DNA of 64,000 nucleotides, taken from the NCBI RefSeq assembly GCF_014960965.1, contig NZ_CP063169.1, positions 2,451,581 to 2,515,580 of the forward strand, written 5' to 3'. This document shows positions 28,450 through 38,981 of the stretch, in pieces. Source of the stretch: Ruania alkalisoli (GTDB lineage: Bacteria > Actinomycetota > Actinomycetes > Actinomycetales > Beutenbergiaceae). The position numbers and the translations under genes are program-made. Numbering within the stretch: position 1 is the stretch's first letter; every line of letters begins with the position of its first letter. A model generated the notes under the pieces. That model was not told where the DNA came from. It saw nothing but the letters and a program-made list of their open reading frames with translations, and searched no databases.

Positions 28450-29570
28450 CGGCCGTGCAGCTTCTCTCGCAGCCGGGAGAAGACCCCGTTGCCCGCCGGC
28501 GACAGACGCGCCTCGGGACGTTCCTCACCGCGTAAGCCTGCCAGCTCGCGCAGCAGCGTTTCCTGGGAGTCGTCCAGCTTGGTCGGTACGGTCACCTGGA
28601 CGTGTACGTGCAGGTCCCCGCGGCCGCCTCCGTTGAGGTGACCGATGCCCAGGCCCTTGAGCGTGACGATCTCGTCCGGCTGTGTGCCGGGTCGGATATC
28701 CAGCTCGCGGACGCCGTCGAGCGTCTCCAGCTCCAGGACGGTCCCCAGTGCGGCCGCGGTCATCGGCAGCTCGGTGGTGCAGTGCAGATCATCGCCACGG
28801 CGGGTGAAGAGCGGGTGCCGCTTCTCCCGGACCTCGACGTACAGATCCCCGGGAGGGCCACCGGCCGGGCCGACCTCGCCCTGGCCGGTCAGCTTGATCC
28901 GGGTGCCGTCGTCGACACCGGCGGGCACGTTCACACGCACGGTGCGGCGCGTGCGCACCCGCCCTTCCCCGGCGCACTCGGTACACGGGTCGGTGATGAT
29001 GGTGCCGAAACCTGAGCAATTGGCACACGCTGAGGTGGTCATGACCTGACCGAGGAACGAGCGAGCCATGCGCTGCACCGATCCGCGTCCGTGACAGACC
29101 TCACAGGTGGTCGGACTCGTCCCGGGGCGGCAGCACGAACCCTGACAGGTGGTGCAGATGACCGCGGTCTCGACCTCGATGTCCTTGCTGACGCCGAAGG
29201 CCGCCTCGGACAGCTCCAGCGAGATGCGCAGCAGCGCATCCTGACCCCGTCGCGTCCGCGAGGCGGGGCCACGACCGCCACCGCCACCCGAAGCGGCCTG
29301 GAAGAAGGTCTCGAAGATGTCCGAGAATCCGAACCCGGCTCCTGCGCCGCCACCACCGCCGGCACCCGGGTACTGGCCCATGTCGTACATCTGCCGCTTC
29401 TCGGCGTTCGAGAGCACCTCGTGCGCGGCAGCGATCTCCTTGAACTTATCCGCATTGTCCGCACCGGCGACGTCCGGGTGGTGCTGCCGGGCCAGCTTGC
29501 GGTAGGCGCGCTTGATCTCCTCGGTGGTGGCGTCGCGGGAGACTCCGAGGGTCGCGTAGTAGTCGGTCAC
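28446..29570 (-). CDS. dnaJ: Chaperone DnaJ
   Basis: 374 residues. The J domain (1-70) has HHPDVAG, followed by a Gly/Phe-rich linker, a zinc-finger region and two substrate-binding beta domains. Of the four CxxCxGxG repeats, the first reads CTTCQGSC with Cys in place of the final Gly; the others are canonical (CEVCHGRG, CANCSGFG, CTECAGEG). This is the dnaJ2 type found next to hrcA in actinobacteria. The GTG at 29570 opens VTDYYATLGVSRDA and AAGG precedes it. It starts 31 bases after hrcA, so it shares CIRCE control. Confidence 0.95.
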   Translation of the reverse strand: MTDYYATLGVSRDATTEEIKRAYRKLARQHHPDVAGADNADKFKEIAAAHEVLSNAEKRQMYDMGQYPGAGGGGGAGAGFGFSDIFETFFQAASGGGGGRGPASRTRRGQDALLRISLELSEAAFGVSKDIEVETAVICTTCQGSCCRPGTSPTTCEVCHGRGSVQRMARSFLGQVMTTSACANCSGFGTIITDPCTECAGEGRVRTRRTVRVNVPAGVDDGTRIKLTGQGEVGPAGGPPGDLYVEVREKRHPLFTRRGDDLHCTTELPMTAAALGTVLELETLDGVRELDIRPGTQPDEIVTLKGLGIGHLNGGGRGDLHVHVQVTVPTKLDDSQETLLRELAGLRGEERPEARLSPAGNGVFSRLREKLHGR

Positions 29571-29601
29571 GTGTTGCCTTCTTGGGTCGCGGGTGTGGGC
29601 G

Positions 29602-30651
29602 TCAGCCGCCGAGGAAACGGGAGAGGTAGCGTGCGACCGCCCGGACGGCGGCCATGGTGGTCGGGTAGTCCATACGCGTCGGACCGAGGATTCCGAGCTG
29701 ACCGACCGACGCAGCGCCCTCGCCACCGTAACCGCTGGCGACGATGGATGCTTCCTGCAGGTTCTCATAGTGGGTCTCGCGGCCGATCCGCACCGCGAGC
29801 GGGTGATCACTGCCCTGAGACTGCTCGGCGTCCTCGGCGGCCATCTCGCTGAGCAGACGCAGCAGCACCACGTGCTCTTCGAGAGCCTCCAGGACCGGTC
29901 CGATTGTGCGGGTGAAGTCCAGATCGGAGCGCGCGAGGTTGGCCGTACCGGCCATCACGATCCGCTCCTCGGCATCTTCGGAGAGCGTGTCGGTAATCGT
30001 GGCGAGCACCGCGGTCACCAACGCACGGTCCGCGGGTGGGAACGCCTCTTCGACGTCGGTCAGCACCGAACGGAGCCTGGCGGCGTTACGCCCTGCCACC
30101 TCGGCGTTCAGCCGGGCACGCAGCTCGGCGACCATCGTCTCGTCAAGGTCCTGCGCGGCCTCCACCGTGCGCTGCTCGACACGTCCGTTCGCGGTGATGA
30201 TCACCACGAGCAGATGCCGTGCGTCGGTGGGGATCAGCTCGACGTGCCGCAGCGCCGAACGCCGCAGCGACGGGTACTGCACGACTGCGACCTGCTGGGT
30301 GAGGTGCGCGAGCAGCCGCACGGTGCGCTCCAGCACGTCGTCCAGGTCGACCGCACCCTCGAGCAGCTCGGCGATGGCGCGCCGCTCCACCCCCGACAAC
30401 GGTTTGATGACCGAGATCTGGTCGACGAACAGCCGGTACCCCTTGTCGGTGGGGATACGGCCGGCCGAGGTGTGCGGCTGGGCGATGTACCCGTGCTCCT
30501 CCAGGGCGGCCATGTCGTTGCGGATCGTGGCCGGGGAGACGTCGAGGTTGTGGCGGTCCACGAGGTTGCGCGACCCGACGGGTTCCCGGCTGCGCACGTA
30601 GTCCTGCACGATCGCCCGCAGCACCTGCAGCTGTCGCTCCGAGCTCGACAT
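29602..30651 (-). CDS. hrcA: Heat-inducible transcriptional repressor HrcA
   Basis: 349 residues. Winged-helix N-terminus ([14 protein letters not shown], then [30 protein letters not shown]) and a GAF-like C-terminal domain. HrcA represses heat-shock genes through the CIRCE element and is folded by GroEL. A CIRCE site sits 15 bases upstream, so hrcA-dnaJ is autoregulated. GGAGG lies 4 bases before the ATG at 30651. The gene diverges from the DUF3097 gene. Confidence 0.96.
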   Translation of the reverse strand: MSSSERQLQVLRAIVQDYVRSREPVGSRNLVDRHNLDVSPATIRNDMAALEEHGYIAQPHTSAGRIPTDKGYRLFVDQISVIKPLSGVERRAIAELLEGAVDLDDVLERTVRLLAHLTQQVAVVQYPSLRRSALRHVELIPTDARHLLVVIITANGRVEQRTVEAAQDLDETMVAELRARLNAEVAGRNAARLRSVLTDVEEAFPPADRALVTAVLATITDTLSEDAEERIVMAGTANLARSDLDFTRTIGPVLEALEEHVVLLRLLSEMAAEDAEQSQGSDHPLAVRIGRETHYENLQEASIVASGYGGEGAASVGQLGILGPTRMDYPTTMAAVRAVARYLSRFLGG

Positions 30652-30665
30652 TCCACCTCCCTGGA

Positions 30666-30692
30666 TCAGCACTCGACGTCGATGAGTGCCAA
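30666..30692. promoter_or_regulatory. CIRCE element (HrcA operator)
   Basis: TCAGCACTC-N9-GAGTGCCAA, against the consensus TTAGCACTC-N9-GAGTGCTAA: 16 of 18 arm positions match, with exactly nine spacer bases. It lies just before hrcA. Confidence 0.92.
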
Positions 30693-30752
30693 TTCTACGT
30701 GCTGCGGCTCCCGGCCCGCGTGCCGCTCGGTCTGCCACGCCAGCGCACGCCG

Positions 30753-30758
30753 TAGGCT
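30753..30758 (+). promoter_or_regulatory. -10 element, leaderless DUF3097 transcript
   Basis: TAGGCT ends 6 bases before the GTG at 30765 and 9 before the ATG at 30768; there is no Shine-Dalgarno. Confidence 0.5.
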
Positions 30759-30764
30759 CGCCGG

Positions 30765-31616
30765 GTGATGAACGACCGTTACGGCACCGACGTCCTCAGC
30801 AGCGACCCGCACCAGCGGACCCGTCCGACCGCCATCGAGACTCCGGCCACACCCGGGCTTGTCGTCGAGGACGTCGAGACCGGCTGGGTCGGCGCCGTGA
30901 CGGGAGTGGAGAAGAGTGGTGGGCAACATGTGGTCGTGCTGGAGGACCGGCGCGGCCGCACCCGGACCTTCCCTCTCGGCGCGGGCTTCTGGGTTGACGG
31001 CTCACCCGTGCGCCTCGTGCCCGACCGTCCGGCACCGGCGAAGGCCGCTCCGGCCAGGACAGCCTCCGGCTCCCTGGCCGTGGCCGGGGCGAGGGCGCGT
31101 GTGGCACGCGGCTCACGCATCTGGGTGGAAGGTCGTCACGACGCCGAGCTCGTGGAGAAGGTCTGGGGGGACGACCTGCGGATCGAGGGTGTCGTGGTCG
31201 AGCTCCTGGACGGCGTGGACAACCTGGACGAACGTCTCACCGAGTTCGGGCCCGAGCCCGGCCGGCGGGTGGGGGTGCTGGTCGACCACCTCGTGGCGGG
31301 AAGCAAGGAGTCCCGGGTGGCCACCGAGGTGACGCGACGATTCGGTGCACAGAATGTCCTGATCGTCGGTCACCCCTATGTGGACGTCTGGCAGGCTGTC
31401 AAACCGGCACTGCTCGGGTTGGACGCGTGGCCGCATGTTCCCCGGGGCACCGATATCAAAGTCGGCACGCTGACGGCGCTGGGCTGGCCCGCCGCGAACC
31501 AGGCCGATATCGCCCGCGGGTGGAAACGGATCCTCGGGACTGTCCGCGACTACCGTGATCTCGAGCCGAGCCTGCTCGGACGGGTCGAGGAACTTGTCGA
31601 CTTCGTGACGGCATAG
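30765..31616 (+). CDS. DUF3097 family protein
   Basis: 283 residues, conserved in actinobacteria and often placed divergently beside hrcA. Residues 30-80 form a small beta-rich domain. The remainder has a Toprim-like look ([21 protein letters not shown], then [17 protein letters not shown]), with acidic residues after hydrophobic strands. Function is not established. The start is either the GTG at 30765 or the ATG at 30768; I take 30765 because it is the first base of the RNA if the TAGGCT box sets the start site. Confident of family, not of role. Confidence 0.85.
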   Translation: MMNDRYGTDVLSSDPHQRTRPTAIETPATPGLVVEDVETGWVGAVTGVEKSGGQHVVVLEDRRGRTRTFPLGAGFWVDGSPVRLVPDRPAPAKAAPARTASGSLAVAGARARVARGSRIWVEGRHDAELVEKVWGDDLRIEGVVVELLDGVDNLDERLTEFGPEPGRRVGVLVDHLVAGSKESRVATEVTRRFGAQNVLIVGHPYVDVWQAVKPALLGLDAWPHVPRGTDIKVGTLTALGWPAANQADIARGWKRILGTVRDYRDLEPSLLGRVEELVDFVTA

Positions 31617-31641
31617 CCGCCTGCCGCCGCATCTGGACCGC

Positions 31642-31647
31642 TAGGGT
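31642..31647 (+). promoter_or_regulatory. -10 element of the first DUF4190 gene
   Basis: CCGC-TAGGGT; the paralogous gene has CCGC-TAGAGT at 32306-32315, suggesting similar promoters. The 5' UTR would be near 90 bases. Confidence 0.4.
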
Positions 31648-31740
31648 GCTGTTCCAGGACGCACGACCGGCGGCACCGGGACAGTCCCGCTCCGATCGAC
31701 ATCGTCGTGCGCCTGTGCGAGATGCTGGAGGGGGACGTGC

Positions 31741-32250
31741 ATGAGTTACTACGACAACCCACCCGGTGGCAGCCCACCCGGCGGCACGGGCGGATACGGT
31801 CCGCCACCGGGCGGTGGCTACGGCGATGACTACGGCGGCGGTTACGGGAGCGGCCAGGGATACCCACCGGGCAGTGGTTCTGGGTACGCTCCCGGCTCCC
31901 CGTACGGTCCTGGCATTCCCGGCCCATCTGGCCCAGGCCCCGGCGGGCCGGGAATGCCGCCCGGTGCGGGCGGACCCGCGTGGAACTACCAACCACCGGC
32001 CGAGCATCCGCAGGGCGTGATGATCCTGGTCTTCGGGCTCATCGGGCTGCTGGCCTGCTTCCCACTCGGGATCGCAGCCTGGGTGATGGGCCAGCGCGCC
32101 ATCAATGAGATCGACGCCTCCGGCGTCTACTACTCCAACCGCGGCACCATCCAGGCCGGGCGGGTGTGCGGGATCATCGGCTCGGTTCTCGGGGTCCTCT
32201 ACATCGCGTACATCGTGTTCATCGTGGTGATGATCCCGATGGGCCTGTGA
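31741..32250 (+). CDS. Pro/Gly-rich DUF4190-type small membrane protein
   Basis: 169 residues. Residues 1-85 are dominated by Gly, Pro and Tyr (YGPPPGGGYGDDYGGG), a disordered cytoplasmic tail. Residues 95-169 carry two membrane helices around the motif AAWVMGQRAINEIDASGVYYSNRGTI, typical of DUF4190. Function is unknown; similar proteins are often annotated as membrane adaptors. A paralogue follows 142 bases downstream. The ATG at 31741 is preceded by GGAGGGGGACG. Confidence 0.8.
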   Translation: MSYYDNPPGGSPPGGTGGYGPPPGGGYGDDYGGGYGSGQGYPPGSGSGYAPGSPYGPGIPGPSGPGPGGPGMPPGAGGPAWNYQPPAEHPQGVMILVFGLIGLLACFPLGIAAWVMGQRAINEIDASGVYYSNRGTIQAGRVCGIIGSVLGVLYIAYIVFIVVMIPMGL

Positions 32251-32262
32251 GACCGCGCGCGA

Positions 32263-32284
32263 CCCCGGTGCTGCCGAACCGGGG
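32263..32284 (+). terminator. Hairpin after the first DUF4190 gene
   Basis: CCCCGGT / ACCGGGG, a 7-bp stem with an 8-base loop, 13 bases after the stop codon; no U-tract. Confidence 0.45.
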
Positions 32285-32309
32285 GCTACACGGGAGTGCA
32301 CACCACCGC

Positions 32310-32315
32310 TAGAGT
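32310..32315 (+). promoter_or_regulatory. -10 element of the second DUF4190 gene
   Basis: TAGAGT in the same CCGC context as the upstream paralogue; the 5' UTR would be about 70 bases. Confidence 0.4.
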
Positions 32316-32391
32316 CCGGCGTGAACCGGGCCAGACGCCTGGCCACGGGCACCGGATCGATCCGGTGCCGTCCAACAACCGAGGGAGACCT

Positions 32392-32715
32392 ATGAGTTAC
32401 ACCCCACCCACCCCCGGAGCTCCCGGCGGGTACGGAGGCTACGGCGGCGTGCAGGAGCACCCCCAGGGCACCATGATCCTGGTCTTCGGGATCGTCGGAA
32501 TCTTCTTCACCCCGCTGGCGATCGCCGCGTGGGTCATGGGCAGCAAGGCCCTCAAGGAAATCGACGCCTCCGGCGTCCAATACAGCAACCGCTCGAACGT
32601 CTCGACCGGCAAGATCATCGGCATGATCGTGACGATCCTGGCGATCATCGGTCTGGTGATCGGAATCATCGCGTTCATCGCGAGCATGGCCGCGCTGGGT
32701 TCCGCCAGCTACTGA
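32392..32715 (+). CDS. DUF4190-type small membrane protein, paralogue
   Basis: 107 residues. It has a short Pro/Gly/Tyr tail (1-25), then two helices with EHPQGTMILVFGIVG and AAWVMGSKALKEIDASGVQYSNRSNV, nearly identical to the upstream protein but without the long disordered tail. The ATG at 32392 has GAGGGAG 5 bases upstream and is preferred over upstream in-frame codons that lack family sequence. Probably a tandem duplicate of the preceding gene that lost, or never gained, the extended tail. Confidence 0.8.
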   Translation: MSYTPPTPGAPGGYGGYGGVQEHPQGTMILVFGIVGIFFTPLAIAAWVMGSKALKEIDASGVQYSNRSNVSTGKIIGMIVTILAIIGLVIGIIAFIASMAALGSASY

Positions 32716-32775
32716 TCACCGGCGACAGCGGTCGGTCAGAGCGGGGCACAGCAGGACAGATCACAGCAGAAAGAG

Positions 32776-32810
32776 CGACGGCGGTTGGTGCTGAGCACCA
32801 ACCGCCGTCG
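32776..32810. terminator. Bidirectional terminator between convergent membrane-protein genes
   Basis: Near-perfect palindrome with 17-base arms (CGACGGCGGTTGGTGCT and its complement) around one base; the central bases would form the loop. It lies between the DUF4190 gene and the convergent gene at 32828. Confidence 0.75.
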
Positions 32811-32827
32811 TTCATCTGCATGGCAGA

Positions 32828-33784
32828 TCAGCTGGTCTGCACCCTGCCGACGTTCTGGTGGTACAGCCACGAGACAGCCAGCACCACCACGGGAGCGGAG
32901 ACCAGCGTACCGACACCGCACAGTGCCGAGCCGATCGCGTTCGCGACCATGCCCAGCAGCAGCACGAGGATCGTCTGCGCCGGCGTGGCCAGGGCCATCT
33001 TGACCGAAGAGGTGATCGCGTCGACCACGCCCTGCTTCTTGTCCAGGGCGAAGTACACGGCGTACACACCGAAGAACAGCACGGCGAGCGGCAGGACGAA
33101 GGTCCAGGACAGCAGCGACGACGCCAGACCCAGCGCGACGGCGACCAGGCCCACCTGCACCGGGTTCGGGATCTTGAAGAAGTCCGCCACGCTCACGCTC
33201 TCACCGCGGACGGTCCGCAGGGACGCATTCGCCACACCGGCCGCCGCGAAGATCCCGACGATGAACGCGACCAGGACCATCAGGATCGTGCCGAAGACGC
33301 CAGCCGAAGCAAACGCCATCGCCTGCGCCTCGCCGCCGACCCCACTGCCGAAGACACCGATGGCCGAGAGCAGCGCAACCCAGATGACCGTAACCACGAC
33401 AACGATCGCCGCCCAGGCGAGCTGACCGAGGACGAACGTGCTCCAGTTGGCCTTGAACGCCTCCCAACCCCACTTGAAACCGTCAGTGGCCTGCGGCTCG
33501 GTCGGCACCGGGGCATACTGCCCCTGCGGTGCGCCACCAGGATGGGCCTGACCGGCCGGCTGAGCGTAGCCGGGCTGTTGCGGCGGCGGGGGCGTCGCAC
33601 CTCCCGGCTGCTGACCGTACCCGGGCTGCTGCGGCGGCGGAGGCGTCCCAGTTCCGGGTGGGGGCGGGGGCGGTGCCTGAGGCGGTTGCCCCGGTGCGCC
33701 GCCGAACTGATCCGGCTGGCCGTACGTCGGCTGCTCCGGCTGATGGGGCTCGCCGGGAGTCCCCGGCTGTTGTTGGTCACTCAT
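32828..33784 (-). CDS. Pro/Gln-rich polytopic membrane protein
   Basis: 318 residues. Residues 1-105 are low-complexity Pro, Gln and Gly with repeated QQPGYGQQPGG-like units. From residue 110 come about six membrane helices, beginning after GFKWGWEAFKANW and resembling glycerophosphoryl-diester-phosphodiesterase-type membrane domains or DUF975-type proteins. Function is unknown. The next gene upstream (33884-34858) has the same plan. The ATG at 33784 follows AGCGAGAGTGAACG. Confidence 0.75.
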   Translation of the reverse strand: MSDQQQPGTPGEPHQPEQPTYGQPDQFGGAPGQPPQAPPPPPPGTGTPPPPQQPGYGQQPGGATPPPPQQPGYAQPAGQAHPGGAPQGQYAPVPTEPQATDGFKWGWEAFKANWSTFVLGQLAWAAIVVVVTVIWVALLSAIGVFGSGVGGEAQAMAFASAGVFGTILMVLVAFIVGIFAAAGVANASLRTVRGESVSVADFFKIPNPVQVGLVAVALGLASSLLSWTFVLPLAVLFFGVYAVYFALDKKQGVVDAITSSVKMALATPAQTILVLLLGMVANAIGSALCGVGTLVSAPVVVLAVSWLYHQNVGRVQTS

Positions 33785-33883
33785 CGTTCACTCTCGCTTC
33801 TGATTCGCGATCGGATCTGACACGGTCACAGAGTCACCGAGTCGGTGGTTTCGTACATGGACAAGGCAGGTACGCAGTCGCGG

Positions 33884-34858
33884 TCAGGACCTCGGCGCGA
33901 TCGGCTGGCCGCTGAAGGAGCGGTAGGCGAAGGCAGTCGCCACCACGATCATCGGCAGCGCGATCAGCAGACCCAGCAGACACGCCAGGGCGCCCAAGAT
34001 CGAAATACCGATGAACGCCAGGACCAGCAGGATCGTCGATCCGGCGTTCTGCTGCACCAGCTGCACCGAGGTCTTCACACCCTCAATCCACGGCAGGCCG
34101 CGGTCGATGATCGCGGGCATCGTGAAGATCACGAGGACCGATGCCACCAGCACGAGCAAGGGGCCGATGCCCGGGATCAGGTTGATGATCGTGGAACCCA
34201 CGCCCCAGATCACCGCCCAGATGAGCGCGTTCTGCATGTTCGGCACCTGGAAGATGTCGCCGAAGGTCGGCTTGTTGCCGGCGGTCTCCCGCAGCGCCGC
34301 GTTCTGCGCCACGGCCTGGACGAATCCGACCACCAGCATGGTCAGCAGGCTGGCGATGATGCCCATAGCCGTGAACGACTGACTGGTCGCGACGTTGAAG
34401 CTGCCGTTGGCAGCGTCAAACGCCGCCAAGGTGCTCGGGTTCAGCAGACTCACCAGCGCATACACGATGGCCACCAGCAGCGCCCCGACAATCCACACCA
34501 CAGGGTTACCGAAGACGGTCTTCCAGGCATAGCCCAGCGCCGCACCGACGCCGAACGGTTGCGATCCACCCGGGTACCCGCCCTGCCCGTACTGGCCGGC
34601 GTTCACCCCTGGTGCCTGCGGCGGGCCGCCATAGCCAGGGCCAGGTGCACCGTACTGACCGGCCGGGCCGGGGCCGGGCGGTGGCGGCGTCTGGAAGCCG
34701 CCCTGCTCCGGTGAGGGGTAGCCGCTCGGCGGCGGGGCGGCGGCGCCGTAAGACGGCTGACCTGGCGGAGGCGGCGGGGTCCCTGGCTGCTGTGGCTGAC
34801 CGCTATTCGGCTCCTGCGCGGGATCCTGCGGCCCCTGCTCCGGTGGTTGCTGGCTCAT
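33884..34858 (-). CDS. Pro/Gln-rich polytopic membrane protein, paralogue
   Basis: 324 residues with the same architecture as the protein at 32828: a Pro/Gln/Gly tail (1-115), then about six membrane helices opened by GVGAALGYAWKTVFGNP. The helical part includes LRETAGNKPTFGDIFQVPN, matching LRTVRGESVSVADFFKIPN in its neighbour, so the two are duplicates. No enzymatic motif is seen. GGGGAGAG abuts the ATG at 34858. The 193-base gap upstream of it contains a TAGCGT hexamer as a possible -10 but nothing else I recognise. Confidence 0.75.
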   Translation of the reverse strand: MSQQPPEQGPQDPAQEPNSGQPQQPGTPPPPPGQPSYGAAAPPPSGYPSPEQGGFQTPPPPGPGPAGQYGAPGPGYGGPPQAPGVNAGQYGQGGYPGGSQPFGVGAALGYAWKTVFGNPVVWIVGALLVAIVYALVSLLNPSTLAAFDAANGSFNVATSQSFTAMGIIASLLTMLVVGFVQAVAQNAALRETAGNKPTFGDIFQVPNMQNALIWAVIWGVGSTIINLIPGIGPLLVLVASVLVIFTMPAIIDRGLPWIEGVKTSVQLVQQNAGSTILLVLAFIGISILGALACLLGLLIALPMIVVATAFAYRSFSGQPIAPRS

Positions 34859-35051
34859 CTCTCCCCAAGTCCTTCAGGTACAGCCGCCACGGTGACGGCG
34901 ACCACACGCTATCGGTTCCCGCCCGGTCGTGACCATCATCAGTCCATGGTCGTGTCGTATCGCCGAGCGGCGGCACCACCACCCAGAGCGCAACGACGCG
35001 GCGCACCAGGGCATCTCTGGCCGCCCCAGCGATCCACTGACCACAGCAACC

Positions 35052-36338
35052 TCAGGTCAGGCGCCGCACCACCGTGTCTGCCAGCAGACGCCCCCGCAGT
35101 GTCAGCACGGCTCGGCCCTGTTGTGCCGGCTCAGCCTCCAGCAGCCCCTCGTCGACCAGCTGCGGCAACCGGTCTGCGAGCGTTGCTCCGACGTCGAGTC
35201 CCTCCGCGAGCCGGATGCCCAGCAGGATCCGCTCGGTCTCCCGGTCCTCTCCGCTGAGCACCTCGGACCCGTCGACGGGTAGGTTCCCGGCGGCGACGGC
35301 CGCGGCGTAGGGGCGCGGATGCTTGACGTTCCACCAGCGCTGGCCGGCCACATGCGAATGCGCCCCGGGTCCGATGCCCCACCAATCATCTGAGCGCCAG
35401 TACGCGATGTTGTGCCGGCAACGGTCGGCCGCCGTCCGGGCGAAGTTGGAGATCTCGTACCAGTCGTAGCCGGCCTCGGCGAGCATCGTCGCAGCGAGCT
35501 CGTACTTGTCGGCCTCATCGTCCGGATCCGGCATCGGCAGCTCACCCCGGCGCACCTGGGCCGCCATCTTCGTCCCCTGCTCGACCACCAGCGCATACGC
35601 CGAGACGTGGTCGGGTGCGAGTGCGAGCACCGCCTCCAGGGACCGCTGCCACTGCGCCAACGTCTCCCCCGGCGCGCCATAGATGAGGTCGAGACTGACC
35701 GACAACCCCGCATCCCGCGCCCAGCCCACCACGGCAGGAATGCGCTCTGGATCGTGCGTGCGCTCCAGCGTGGCCAGCACCTCCGGTACAGCGGACTGCA
35801 TCCCGAAGGACACCCGGGTGAAGCCGGCCGCCGCCAGCGCCGCCAGGTCCGCGGCATCCACCGAGTCCGGATTCGCCTCCGTCGTCACCTCGGCATCGGC
35901 GGCCAGGCCCCAGGCGTCATCGACAGCGTCCAGCATGGCCGCCAGGTCACCCGGGGGCAGCAGCGTCGGCGTGCCGCCACCGACGAACACCGTGCGCACC
36001 TCACGCCGCGCGATCCCGGCAGACCGGAGCGCCTCCTGCGCCAGGGCGATCTCCCCGACGGCGGTCGCGGCATAGTCCGACCGGTTCGCACCGGTGCCGA
36101 GCTCGGCCGCGGTGTAGGTGTTGAAGTCGCAGTAGCCGCACCGCACCGTGCAGAACGGCACGTGCAGATACACCCCGAAGTCCGGACCGCACTCAGTACC
36201 GGCGCCCGCCTCCTCCCGCGCCAAGCGTTGCGGGAGGAATCCGTTCACGGCCACGCCGGGGGCCGCCGTCGGCGGCTCGCCCAGGGTGAGCGGCACGCCA
36301 CCCGGAGCCGGAACGCTCGGGCGAGAGGACGCCGTCAT
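35052..36338 (-). CDS. hemW: Radical SAM heme chaperone HemW
   Basis: 428 residues. The radical-SAM cluster motif C-T-V-R-C-G-Y-C is near residue 62, followed by DFNTYTA. VFVGGGTPTLLPPG, EANPDS and the C-terminal HemN_C-type wing are present. The single CxxxCxxC and lack of CPDH features point to HemW, which delivers heme, rather than HemN, the oxidase. It starts 5 bases after lepA, the usual actinobacterial pair; the ATG at 36338 uses GAAGAAG inside the lepA end. Confidence 0.92.
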   Translation of the reverse strand: MTASSRPSVPAPGGVPLTLGEPPTAAPGVAVNGFLPQRLAREEAGAGTECGPDFGVYLHVPFCTVRCGYCDFNTYTAAELGTGANRSDYAATAVGEIALAQEALRSAGIARREVRTVFVGGGTPTLLPPGDLAAMLDAVDDAWGLAADAEVTTEANPDSVDAADLAALAAAGFTRVSFGMQSAVPEVLATLERTHDPERIPAVVGWARDAGLSVSLDLIYGAPGETLAQWQRSLEAVLALAPDHVSAYALVVEQGTKMAAQVRRGELPMPDPDDEADKYELAATMLAEAGYDWYEISNFARTAADRCRHNIAYWRSDDWWGIGPGAHSHVAGQRWWNVKHPRPYAAAVAAGNLPVDGSEVLSGEDRETERILLGIRLAEGLDVGATLADRLPQLVDEGLLEAEPAQQGRAVLTLRGRLLADTVVRRLT

Positions 36339-36342
36339 CGGC

Positions 36343-38208
<1,866 letters not shown>

Positions 38209-38290
38209 GGGTGGTTCTACCTCGATCGGGTCGGGGATGGGAGACTCTGCCGTTCATCGTCCCACATGCCGCATGCGCGATGATGGTGGG

Positions 38291-38947
38291 GTGAGCGCAG
38301 TCCCGGAGTCCATCGATGCCCTTGCACGCGGTGTGGGGCGGGTGATGCGGCTGCCCACGCTGGTGCTGGTCACGCTCGCCTCACTCGCATCCACAGTCGC
38401 CCTGGTGCTGGCCGTGGTGAATGTCCTGACCTCACCCTCCCTCGGTGCTGGAGAGTTCGTTGTCCTGGCCCTGGCTGTGCTGCTCGCGGCGCCCGTGGTC
38501 GCGTTCGCGATCCGCCGACGGCGGTGGTTGCGCCTGAGCGCATCGTCCACCGGCCCTGTGGTCACCACGGAGCTCCTCAGCCCGGACGATCTGGCCGACC
38601 GGGTGGAAGAAGAGATGCGCGGGCAGCCCGGAGCCGAGGACGTGCGCGTGGTGCTCGACGCGTTCACCGAGAGTCAGCTTCCCGCCGGATACGGCCAGCG
38701 GCGTGGGGCGGGCCGGTTCGTCGGCCGTGTCCTGGGCTCGGGCCGGCTGGGTGTGGCCGGATACGCGCTCACGCGTGTGGAGAAGGCCCAACGTGCGCTC
38801 CTGGTCGCAGCCGGCGGTCCGGTCCGCGCGCCCTACCTGAAGGATGACCTACGGCTGAGTGCACTGGCGCTCGTGGGGACGGTGCTGGCCGTGCCGCTGG
38901 CCTCCCTGCTGGCGATCATCCTGGCGCTGGTGCTGCTGACCGCCTGA
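38291..38947 (+). CDS. Membrane protein of unknown function
   Basis: 218 residues. Two helices lie near residues 18-42 and 50-70, then a cytoplasmic domain of about 110 residues (STGPVVTTELLSPDDLADRVEEEM) and a final hydrophobic helix (residues 190-216). I do not recognise a family. The GTG at 38291 is chosen because upstream in-frame sequence is the antisense of lepA. It is divergent from lepA and convergent with the transglutaminase gene; 34 bases separate it from that gene's end. Confidence 0.7.
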   Translation: MSAVPESIDALARGVGRVMRLPTLVLVTLASLASTVALVLAVVNVLTSPSLGAGEFVVLALAVLLAAPVVAFAIRRRRWLRLSASSTGPVVTTELLSPDDLADRVEEEMRGQPGAEDVRVVLDAFTESQLPAGYGQRRGAGRFVGRVLGSGRLGVAGYALTRVEKAQRALLVAAGGPVRAPYLKDDLRLSALALVGTVLAVPLASLLAIILALVLLTA

Positions 38948-38981
38948 GGCGGAACCTGCGACCTGAGAGGTGACACCGGCT

